From: Rhizophagus irregularis
Taxonomy: Eukaryota > Glomeromycota > Glomeromycetes > Glomerales > Glomeraceae
Length of the DNA: 64,000 nt
Reading direction: 5' to 3'
NCBI RefSeq assembly: GCF_026210795.1
Contig: NC_089446.1
Location: 3,687,001 to 3,751,000 of the forward strand
Positions 1 to 9,608 of this stretch are shown here, piece after piece. The stretch's first letter is position 1. Each line of letters begins with the position of its first letter. The notes under the pieces are model-generated. The model worked only from the letters and a program-made list of their open reading frames with translations, did not search any database and was not told the DNA's origin. Position numbers and translations under genes: made by a program.

Positions 1-620
1 ACCATAAAAAATAATTTAAATAATATATATTTATATAATTAATTATATATTACAAAAAATTATTATATAAAAAATTTGTATAATTATTATATATTATTAT
101 TAGGATGCTGTCAGATATTACTTAATATTTTAGGAGAAGGAAATAACTAAAAATTTTAGGTTACATACAATACTATATAAAGAATTATATATATAACATA
201 TCTTACTTAGGAAAGGGGGGTAAGCTCTTATATTCAAGTGATATTAGGTAATATCTGACAGTGCCCTTACTTTTTATTTTTTTTAATTATTTTTTAAAAA
301 AGAAAATTAGCCAATTTTAATAAACTTTTTTTTAATTTATAGTTAATATTAAGTTTTATAAAAAAAATTTTTATTTAAATTAGATTAATAAATGTTAAGG
401 TAATTGCAAAAAAAAAAATAAATAAATAAAAAAGCAAATTGAATTAATTTTAACAAAAAGTTATAAATTTTATATTAAATGTCCAAGATTCTGAATATAT
501 TTGGCTTGCAAATTCAAAACATTTTTTTAAATAAATGAAGTTATTTTGTTTTTATAATTTAAAATCTTTTTTTTATATATAAATCATTAGTAAATTTTGT
601 TGTTAATATGTCAGCTGACT
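1..620. repeat. Segmental copy A of a triplicated upstream region
   Basis: This stretch is recognisably similar to 4790-5300 (copy B) and 7545-8260 (copy C): the same order of a TATATTACAAAAAATTATTA block, a run of ATTATTA, a CTTTTTATTTTTTT block, a TTAGCCAATTTT block and a CTTGCAAATT block. Copies B and C lie just upstream of the SAM-like gene and its dead paralogue, so the unit was probably upstream region plus gene. Copy A has no gene after it; its downstream side fades into AT-rich sequence and then the Mutator-like element at 1303. Similarity was judged by eye. Confidence 0.65.
103..266. mobile_element. PIF/Harbinger-like MITE, TTA target duplication
   Basis: A 164-bp element bounded by imperfect terminal inverted repeats (left CTGTCAGATATTACTTAATA, right end the complement of CTGTCAGATATTACCTAATA) and flanked by TTA on both sides (100-102 and 267-269). 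The paralogous segment near 4845 lacks the insert and shows one uninterrupted TATTACTACTTTTTATT, so the ends are supported by an empty site. A 3-bp TTA duplication with ends starting GG is typical of PIF/Harbinger; it has no coding capacity. Confidence 0.7.
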
Positions 621-1208
621 TTTTCTTTACAAGAGCTTTTAATTTTTCATATTGCATAATTGCAAAGTAGATAGTAAAATCTTTGTAAAGCAGAAAAGAT
701 ATATAAATTTTATATTATTTACACCCAAAAGTACAAGTTTGTCTAAATAAGATTCAAAATAAAAGGTTCATAAAGTATTTGTATACATTTAGGACAACTC
801 TTTTGAAATATGGCAGTATTGCTGAATACACAAAGTTTCTTCAGAAATACTTCAAAAATATTATAAAGGTCATTTCTAGTAAAGTTTTAAATTAAGTTGA
901 TAACTTCATCAAAGTTGAAATTTATTTCATTATTATTAGCAGCAAAACTTATTTTTTTAAATATTTTTTTAAAAAAACTATTGCTGAAATTTCATAAAAA
1001 AATGATCTATACATAGGATCATATATAGTAAAATTTTATAGTTATCTGATAGTATTTTATATACAATATCAAATATGAAATTTATTTTATTATTAATTAT
1101 ATATGCAATAAAATATATTTATATACATTATCAATTATATAAGCTAATTAATGTGGAAAATTAAAAGTATAGTTATTAAATATAAAATTACTCCTCTTAA
1201 TAATAGTT

Positions 1209-1212
1209 AAAA

Positions 1213-1238
<26 letters not shown>
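1209..1238. repeat. (TA)n microsatellite
   Basis: Alternating TA run just before the Mutator-like element; nothing else is recognisable between about 620 and 1290. Confidence 0.8.
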
Positions 1239-1245
<7 letters not shown>

Positions 1246-1570
1246 TTGTCTTATTTAATGTAGATTTATTTTTATTAAGGAATTGCTTTTTGACTTTTAT
1301 TTAGTGCTCCAAAAAAAATCCGATCTGATCTGGAATCTGCAGATTTGATCTGAGTCAAATCGGTTCAGTTTTCAAAATTTTGATTCGTAGATCAGATCAG
1401 ATTTAAAAAAAATCTGATCTGATCAGATTCAGATCGGATCAGATCAAACACGAGAAAATCTGATCTGATCTGAACAGATTTCAGATCAGATTTTTTTTTT
1501 AAATTTTTTAAAAAAAAAATTTTTTTTAAAAATCCTTTCCTAGACGAACGGACGCTGGACGACCAAGATT

Positions 1571-2030
1571 TATTGCCATTTTCAGAAATGTTGACATTAG
1601 AATGTCGATCATTTCTATAAATCGAACACACCGAACACACACCGAACACAGCAATTAAAATTAAAAAAAAACAAATTTTCCTTTAAAAAAAGCAAAATTA
1701 AAACTTTAGTAATATATTTTTAGGTAGTGTGCATAAAAAAATGTATAAAAATTATATTATTTGCATATATGTATTCACTTGTATTTGCTTGTATTTGCCA
1801 ATGTTCGGTGTGTTCGGTGTGTTCGTTTGTATTCAGTGTGTGTTCGGTACAAATTTTCATATTTTCAATTTTATTCATATCTAAAAAGTGACAAAAATAG
1901 TTTTTATATAAAGTTATGCATGAATACTTCAAGTTTGCATAATTTTTTGTATGTGTTCACGGTGTGTTCGGTGTGTTCGGTATAAAATGGTCAAAATTTC
2001 AGATTGTCAACATTTCTGAAAACGGCAATA
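1571..2030. mobile_element. Nested inverted-repeat element with GTGTTCGG microsatellites
   Basis: The ends are TATTGCCATTTTCAGAAATG on the left and the complement of TATTGCCGTTTTCAGAAATG on the right, giving roughly 26 bp of inverted repeat. The insert interrupts the first tandem unit of the host element: CCAAGATT continues after the insert as AAAAGAACGAAC, the order seen uninterrupted in later units. Inside are facing microsatellites, CGAACACACC words near 1622-1650 and GTGTTCGGTG words near 1803-1860 and 1955-1982. No clear target duplication and no coding region. Confidence 0.6.
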
Positions 2031-2046
2031 AAAGAACGAACTAAGT

Positions 2047-2760
2047 AGTATTTCGATTCGTTTCTAGTCCATCCAGATGAATCCGGATGAATCCAGATTT
2101 TTTTTCATCTGGATATCCGGTTTTGATCCGGATTTTGATCCGGATGAAAAATATCCAGATTCATCCGGAATCTGGATAGAAAAAAAAAATTTTTTTCTAA
2201 TATTTTTTATAGATTTTGTAATAAATAAATAGTCTATTAGTTTCACAACTGATAAATAATTTTGTAATATATAAATTTTGTCATGAACAATGATAAATTG
2301 ATGATTAGTAAAAAATTATTTATTTATTATTAATTTATTTAATATAATTAAAGTGAAAATTATTTTTACATTTTTATTAATCTTATTAAGTAAAATCATA
2401 ATTTAAGACGTGATATTGTTTTTTAAGCCTGATTTTATCAAAATTTGAATAAATTTGTAACTCAGGCCAAATTAATAGTGCTGGCCCGAATTACAATAAA
2501 ATAAGCTAATTTAAATTCAATAATCAAATCAGAAAAAAGGCTACAAAATTTAAAAAAACCTACCAAATTGTATTAATAAGTACCATTATCTCTAATATGG
2601 ATCGTCATATGCAATCTAAAAAATTTTATATATGAAATCTGATCCGGATTCCAGATTTCACCCGGATTTCTGACCTGGATTTCAATCCAGATCAAACCGG
2701 ATATAATCCGGATTTTTTTTGTATAATCCAGATGATGGATTTCATCTGGATCGAAGCACT
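2047..2760. mobile_element. Second Mutator-like element nested in the first
   Basis: The left end AGTATTTCGATTC and the right end (complement of AGTGCTTCGATCC) match at 10 of 13 positions. The flanking ten bases CGAACTAAGT (2037-2046) and AGAACTAGGT (2761-2770) match at 8 of 10 and fall exactly where a tandem unit of the outer element should continue (GAACTATGGTAAGTTC in intact units). The subterminal regions are arrays of ATCCGGATGA/ATCCAGATGA words (2066-2175 and 2636-2755) pointing inward in opposite orientation. No coding region. Confidence 0.6.
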
Positions 2761-2770
2761 AGAACTAGGT

Positions 2771-4480
2771 AAGTTCATTTCTTTTTTTTTGTTATTTTTA
2801 TTTGAGAGAACTTAATTAACAGTTCCCTTCTTTTTTATTAGGAAGCCTGGACGAACGAAGCCTAACGACCAGGATTTAAAAAAAAAGAACGAACCTATGG
2901 TGAGTTCGTTCTTTTTTTTAAGGTTTTTTTTATTTTTTATTTAAGGGAACGTAATTAATATTCCCTTTCTTTTTTTTTAGGAAACCTGGACCTGAACGAA
3001 GTCATTAACGATCAGGATTTAAAAAAAGAACGAACTATGGTAAGTTCATTTCTTTTTTTAAGTTTTTTTTTTATTTTTACTTAAGGGAACGTAATTAATG
3101 TTCCCTTTCTTTTTTTAGGAAACCTGGATGCTGGACAAAGTTGTTAACGACCAGGATTTAAAAAGAACGAACTACGGTAAGCTTCATTTCTTTTTTTAAG
3201 TTTTTTTTTATTTACTTTAAGGGAACGTAATTAACGTTCCCTTTTTTTAGGAAATCTAGACGTGGACGAAGCCATTAACGACCAGGATTTAAAAAAAGAA
3301 TGAACTATGGTAAGTTCATTTCTTTTTTTAAGTTTTTTTTTTATTTTTACTTAAGGGAACGTAATTAACGTTCCCTTTCTTTTATTTTTAGGAAACCTGA
3401 ACGAACGAAGTCGTTAAGACATTAACGATCAGGATTTAAAAAAAAGAACGAACTATAGTAAATTTGTTTTCTTTTTTTAAGTTTTTTTTTTATTTTACTT
3501 AAGGGAACGTAATTAACGTTTCCTTTCTTTTTTTAGGAAACCTGGATGTGGACGAAGTCATTAACGACCAGGATTTAAAAAAAGAACGAACTATGGTAAG
3601 TTCATTTCTTTTTTTAAGTTTTTTCTTTAATTTACTTAAGGAAACGTAATTAATGTTCCCTTTCTTTTTTTTTTTAGGAAACCTGGACATGGACGAAGCC
3701 ATTAATGACCAGGATTTAAAAAAAGAACAAACTATGATAAGTTCATTTCTTTTTTTAAATTTTTTTTTATTTTTACTTAAGGGAATGTAATTAACGTTCC
3801 CTTTCTTTTATTTTTAGGAAACCTCATCAGGAAATTTGTTTAGGCGTAATTTAGTGTAATATTTCGAAGGTGGTGTAAAATTTCGAAATATTACACTAAA
3901 AACGTAATATTACAAAAGTTTACGTTCTTAAATTTGAATAATTATAGTAATTTAAGAATATCTCGCTATCTACTGATCCAATCAAGACGATCTATAGCTC
4001 ATTGGAATCAGCTCATCAAGACGAATCGAATGGTAGTAAAATCGTATCTTTACGTTTGATAGATGACTTTCTATTAATTTAAAACTTTACTGCATACTAT
4101 AGAGCGTTCTATCAACTGTAGAAATGCGAATTTACTACCATTCGATTCGTCTTGATGAGCTGATTCCAATGAGCTATAGATCGTCTTGATTGGATCAGTA
4201 GATAGCGAGATATTCTTAAATTACTATAATTATTCAAATTTAAGAGCGTAAACTTTTGTAATATTACGTTTTTAGTGTAATATTTCGAAATTTTACACTA
4301 CCTTCGAAATATTACATTAAATTACGCCTAAACAAATTTCCTGATGCTGGACGCGAGATGAAGCTGAACGACCAGGATTTAAAAGAACGAACTATGGTAA
4401 GTTCATTTTTTTATTTTTATTTTTATTTTTTTTTACTTTAAGGAACGTAATTAATGTTTCCTTTCTTTTTTTTAATACAA
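2771..4480 (+). repeat. Tandem array of intron/exon-like units, about 130-140 bp each
   Basis: Eight full units after the nested element, plus a broken first one near 1540. Most have the same order: GTAAGTTCATTTC, a T-rich stretch, the near-palindrome GGGAACGTAATTAACGTTCCC, a polypyrimidine tract ending TTTTTAG, then about 59 bp starting GAAACCTGGA, containing TTAACGACCAGGATT and ending GAACGAACTATG directly before the next GTAAGT. This is what a tandemly multiplied short exon with its intron would look like. Several units stay open for about 20 codons in one frame, but others carry stops, indels or weakened donor sites, so I do not call it coding. Confidence 0.7.
3825..4346. mobile_element. 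Near-perfect palindromic foldback MITE
   Basis: About 522 bp made of two long inverted arms of roughly 215-225 bp around an approximately 80-bp centre, ending CATCAGGAAATTTG and CAAATTTCCTGATG. Over the 140 bases checked base by base the arms differ at one position. It interrupts the eighth tandem unit between GAAACCT and GCTGGACG, which are adjacent in other units. The short target duplication cannot be fixed, and there is no coding capacity. Confidence 0.8.
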
Positions 4481-4789
4481 GGACCAGATCCGAACCAGAT
4501 TTGGATCAAATTGAACCAGATCTGATCAGATTCAGATTAGATCAGATCTATTAAAATAAAAATCAGATCAGATCAGATTTAAGCTAAATCCGGTCTAAAC
4601 CGATCTGTTAGGAGCACTACTTTTATTATAAATTTATAAGAAAATAATGATAAAAAAAAATAGTAATGAAAGAAAGTACTTTATTAGACTATTTAGACTA
4701 TTGATAAATATAATCATAGAGGTCTCTCAGATATAAAATTTAACTGATGGAAAATAATGTTATTTACTCTTTTCTATCAGATAACTATA

Positions 4790-5300
4790 TAATATATATT
4801 ACAAAAAATTATTATATAAAACATTTGTATAATTATTATATACTGTATTATTACTACTTTTTATTTTTTTAAATTAAGTAAATTAGCTAATTTTAATAAA
4901 CTTTTTTTTTAATTTATAGTTAATATTAAGTTTTACAAAATAAAAAAATTTCATTGAAATTAGATTATTAGATATTAAGATAATTACAAAAAAATAAAAA
5001 ATAAAAAAAAGCAAATTGGATTAATTTTAGCAAAAAATCAGTTATAAGTTTTACATTAAATGTAGTAGACTGCAAAGAAAAACATTTTTTGATAAATATA
5101 TTTAACTTGCAAATTATTATTACAAAAATTAGTAAAATTTTTTAATAGTAAATTACAAACATTTTTTTAAATAAATAAAATAATTTTGTTTTTACAATTT
5201 AAGATCATAGCATTATTTTTTTTATATATAATATATACAAAAATAATCAATATTAAACTTTTTAATAAATTATTTGTAAAACATATTATATATAATAATA
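4790..5300. repeat. Segmental copy B (upstream of the SAM-like gene), empty MITE site
   Basis: Similar to 1-620 and 7545-8260 but without the TTA-flanked element: here the sequence runs straight through TATTATTACTACTTTTTATT. From 5300 to 6114 there is AT-rich DNA leading to the gene start, with nothing I can name. Confidence 0.65.
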
Positions 5301-6114
5301 ACAATTTAAAAAATCTTTTAAAAAAGAAATTTTAAACTTATTAAAAAAGATGCTAATAATTATTGCAAATATTCAACTTTAATAAAATTATTTTAAAAAA
5401 TTAGAAATAATAAATTTTATCAAATTGATTTTTTAGAATTTATTTTTCAAAATAAGTTTTTAAAAAGAGCAAATTGAAATAGATTAAAAAAAAAGTAATA
5501 AAAAATGAAATATTTTCTATTATAAGAAATAAAATCCTAATACCAATTAAATTATATAATTAAATAATTACAGATGTTAGTAGAATAACAAAAATAGAAT
5601 AGGATAACATTTTATATAAAGTATTTTTATGTAAAGTTAAGTATAAAATATTAAAAGTAAGAATTTTTTTTTAAAATTATTTTATGGAATTATTTGCTTA
5701 ATTTAATTTTATTAAAAAAATAAAAAAAAATTTAAAATAAAAAATAATATATTTCTATAAATATTGCTTTTTGCATATATAAATTTCAAATAAAATTTCA
5801 AATTTTTAACAGTTAGTATAACCAAATTTTAAACTATTTTAGTAACTATTTCAAAGAGCAATTTATATAAAGATAATTTTGATTATTATTTAATAAATTA
5901 TTAATATATTATCGGCTTAAATATAAAATTTGTTTTATTAGTAGAATTGTTATTTTACAATGTTTTAGATAAATTATTCAATAATTCAAAAAGGAAAATA
6001 TTATGTAGAATTAATCAAATAATATATATATTGTACAATATACATGGTGAATCAATTTATTTCATGTGATAATTTCTAAATATAATCAAAGATCATGAAC
6101 CGTTAATCAATTGC

Positions 6115-7477
6115 ATGAAAAAATTTTTTACTTGTCTTGTAAATATGACTTCAAAAAAGATTTTATGTAAAAATCTTTATCAAACTCTCTTATATCCACA
6201 AAATTTATATTCTTCATCCCTTTTGAATTATTTTTTATGGAATGGTATTTCCAACAAATTTCTAACGTTTAAAAGAACATTATCTATTACAAAAAAAATT
6301 GACTTGATTATCTCTTCTCAAATTTTAAAAATTACATCACCCTATTTAAAATTTAACAAAAAACCTCAAATTAAAAATCCTTATTATTTTCAAGTTAAGA
6401 ACTGGACATCAGAAGAAGTTAATCAATTTTTGAAGGAAAGAATGGGTGATAATTGGACTACAGAATTAAAGAAGTTTTTTGAAAAGCATAAAGTTACTGG
6501 AAGTGAACTTTTTATGCTAAATAATTATGGTAGATTTTCTAATTTATATGCTAAAGAAATTGGAATTACATATAATCTTAGAAAAATTATCAGCCAACTT
6601 TATAGTAAGTTTTAGTAATTTCTTATTTATTATAATTTTAAATTATTATATAACTGATTTATATTCTCTTTTAATAGCAAAGACAATATATACTCAAGAT
6701 TATTTTAGTAATGATTATATTCAAACAGATATACATGATGATTTGGAATTTTTTGAATTTTTAAAAAAAGCTAAAGGAAAAGGATTTGTATCTATTAATG
6801 ATAATAATAAAATTCCAGAACATATTATATCTTTAAAAGATCTTCAACATAATCAATACTATTATATTATTAAAGATTGTTATTCACAAAAAGAATTAGA
6901 TAAATATATATATCCACATCATATTTTAATCCATTCAAATAAAAAAATTAAGGAATTTAAATACTGGTCATCAGAAGAGGTTATTGAATTTTTAAAAAAG
7001 GAATTTGATAATCATTGGACTACAAAAGTGGAATATTATTTTAAAAATATGAAATTTACTGGAAATCATCTATCAAAATTAAATTTAAATAACATATTAA
7101 ATTATGATAAAATATTTAATAGATTTTTACCAATTATGACTAGTATTAAATTTCAAGAAATTATTCGCCAGTTACAAGGTAATTATTATAATTTCTTACA
7201 ATAACTTTTATATTTACTTTATATAACTAATTTATTTATTTTTAAAGCAAAAACAATATATATTCAAGATTATAATTATGAAGGTGAAATAAAAGATAAA
7301 TTTTATAAATTGAAAATATATAATAATGAACATTTTAAAGATTATTTATATTTATTATGTAAAAGATATATATTAAAACCTATTAACTATAAAAAAAAAT
7401 TGGTTGAATTTGGATCTTTTAGAAAACTTCGTAATAATCGATATTATCGAATTGTTTTAAAAAAAAATTTTTTTTAA
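6115..7477 (+). CDS. Protein with two SAM-like domains, three exons, function unknown
   Basis: Exons 6115-6604, 6678-7178 and 7248-7477 join with GTAAGT/TAG and GTAATT/AAG introns into an open frame of 406 residues. Two related segments, at about residues 93-164 (NWTSEEVNQFLKERMG onward, with NWTTELKKFF) and 253-330 (YWSSEEVIEFLKKEF, with HWTTKVEYYF), look like sterile alpha motif helical bundles, a fold used for protein-protein contacts. Exons 2 and 3 both begin with a variant of KTIYxQDY after a phase-1 intron, so they appear to come from internal exon duplication. Exon 3 is short and ends in a lysine- and phenylalanine-rich tail. A dead paralogue lies at 8690-9116. I do not recognise the family beyond the SAM-like repeat. 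Confidence 0.6.
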
Positions 7478-7544
7478 AAAAATTTTAAAATAATTGAATT
7501 ACTAATAAAAGTTTTAATAATAATATTTTACATTTATATCTAAC

Positions 7545-8260
7545 TTGATATTTATATAATTAATTATATATATTACAAAAAATTATTTTTTTTATATAAA
7601 AAATTTATATAATTATTATATATTATTAGGGAAGTGACACATATGACGTAATTATTAGAGGGGGGGAGATAATTAAAATCTGATGTTACACTTATTCTAT
7701 TTATATAAATTGTATAATTAAATTTAATTGGTTATTAAATCTGACAAGGGGGGGAGGGGGGTAGAATTCATAGTAAAATGAATATGACGTAATATGTGTC
7801 ACTCCCCTTACTACTTTTTATTTTTTTTAATTATTTTTTTAAAAAAAAAAATTAGCCAATTTTGAAAAACTTTTTTTTAATTTATAATTAATATTAAACT
7901 TTATAAAATAAAAAAAATTTCATTCAAATCAGATTACTAAATACTAAGATAATTGCAAAAATAATAAGTTTTATATTAAATGTTTAAGATTCTATTAGTA
8001 GACTATAAAGAAATACATTTTTTTGATAAATATATTTGACTTGCAAATTTAATAATGAATTATAAAAATTAGTAAAATTTTTTAATAATAAATTACAAAT
8101 ATTTTTTTTAAATAAATAAAATTATTTGTTTTTATAATTTAAGATTATAGTATTATTTTTTTTATATATATTATGCAAAAATGGTTAATATTAAACTTTT
8201 TAACAAATTATTTGTAAAATATATTATATATAATAATAACGATCTTAAAAATCTTTTAAA
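7545..8260. repeat. Segmental copy C (upstream of the dead SAM-like paralogue)
   Basis: Third copy of the segment also seen at 1-620 and 4790-5300, carrying a MITE at 7629-7807 in the same position as copy A. Between 8260 and 8690 I see only AT-rich sequence. Confidence 0.65.
7629..7807. mobile_element. PIF/Harbinger-like MITE, TTA target duplication
   Basis: A 179-bp element starting GGGAAGTGACACATATGACG and ending with the complement of GGGGAGTGACACATATTACG, flanked by TTA at 7626-7628 and 7808-7810. It lies at the position of the 103-266 element, and the sequence is empty in copy B near 4845. The interior contains GGGGGGGAG and GGGGGGGAGGGGGG runs. It is a diverged relative of the 103-266 element and has no ORF. 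Confidence 0.75.
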
Positions 8261-8689
8261 AGAATTTTATTAAGGTTACCTACCTAATATAACATATGTA
8301 AATTTCAAATTTCTAGGATATATAGTTGAGAAACATGATGTGATTATCTCTGTAAAATTTTATAAAATTTGCTAATTTTTTTACCTATAAAATAACTATA
8401 CAAAAAAATAATTTATATAAAGAAATAATATTTTTAACATAAATTTGATGATGTTTTTTATTCAAAAATAAAAAAAAATTCTAGATTAATTAATGCAATT
8501 TTACATATATAATTACTTAAACAATGCTTGCACAATTTTCTTATTATTTAAAGGATATATATTACAAAAAATTATATTATAGTAAAATAAATTATATAAA
8601 ATTTTAATTATATATCAATTTATTTCAGTTTATATGATATTTTTACATATAATTAAAGATTATGAATCATCAGTTGTCATATAAGTAAT

Positions 8690-9116
8690 TGTATAAGAAA
8701 TTTTTTTTACTTGTTTTATAAATATGACTTCAAAAATTTTATATAAAAATTTTCATCAAACTCTCATTTTTACAAACTTTATATTCCTTATTTCTTTTGA
8801 ATTATTTTTTTATGGAATGGTATTTTTAACAAATTTCTAATATCTAAAAAAACATTATTTATTAAAAAAAATTGGTTTAATTATCTCTTTTCAAATTTTA
8901 AATATTACATTACCTTATTTAAAATTTGATATAAAATCCCAATCTGAAAAACAAAAACTTCAAATTAAAAATCCTTATTATTTTCAAGTTAAGAACTGGA
9001 TATCAAAAAAAGTTAATCAATTTTTGAAGGAAAGAATGGTGATAATTGGATTACAGAATTAAAGGAAGTTTTTTGAAAAGTATAAAGTTACTGGAAGTGA
9101 ACTTTTTATGCTTACC
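8690..9116 (+). pseudogene. Dead paralogue of the SAM-like gene (first-exon copy)
   Basis: The sequence follows exon 1 of the gene at 6115 closely (for example CAAGTTAAGAACTGGA and GGAAGTGAACTTTTTATGCT are shared), but the start codon position reads TAT instead of ATG. Small indels break the frame (GAATGGTGATAATTGG lacks bases present in the intact copy) and the homology stops after the TTTATGCT near 9113. Exons 2 and 3 are absent, so it is a truncated product of the local duplication. Confidence 0.8.
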
Positions 9117-9608
9117 TATTTATAAGCTTTTATATACCTATTCTCCAGTTAAATAAAAATATTTTATTCAAATTTATTAAATTTATTCATAATATTTTTT
9201 AATTCTAAAGAATGGTAAAACTGTGTAAAATGTATAATTCTAAATTAAATATGAAAGTTTTTTTATTTCTATGGTTAAACAACCTAGTTAATAAATAATA
9301 CAAATTAAACAATTCTTGTGCAGTTTTAAAATTCAATTGCTTGATATTGTACTTGCTATACTCTTTATATTTATTAATAATTATGATAACATGTATACAT
9401 TTGCAATGATCATGCTGATCTATTCTAATTTGTCACTTGTTAAATAAATTTTGCTCTTTATACATTACTCCATACAGTCAGTAGTCTTTCTTTTAAGTTA
9501 ATGTTTCATTTTATTCTGTAATGATTTAGATAAGAAACACGAATTATTCATAAAATAAGCTACTATTTATATCATAATAAATAAATTTTAATTTGTGAAT
9601 TGTGGTTT

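Larger units (their letters stand above)
1303..4618. mobile_element. Mutator-like non-autonomous element with 10-bp target duplication
   Basis: A 3.3-kb element starting AGTGCTCC and ending GGAGCACT. The ten bases before it (ACTTTTATTT, 1293-1302) and after it (ACTTTTATTA, 4619-4628) match at 9 of 10 positions, which fits the 9-10 bp duplications of Mutator-like elements. Behind each end lies an array of TCTGATC/GATCAGA words (about 1318-1490 and 4485-4600) in opposite orientation. The body holds a tandem array of intron/exon-like units (2771-4480) and three nested insertions (1571-2030, 2047-2760, 3825-4346). No transposase is visible, so it must have been mobilised in trans. Confidence 0.75.

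Noticed and set aside
1392..1649. 85-codon minus-strand frame
   Set aside because: It runs through the GATCAGATCT word array and a poly-A stretch; the apparent protein is a translation of repeats.
3499..3702. Minus-strand frame across the tandem array
   Set aside because: Lysine-rich reading of the poly-T tracts on the opposite strand; changes between units do not preserve it.
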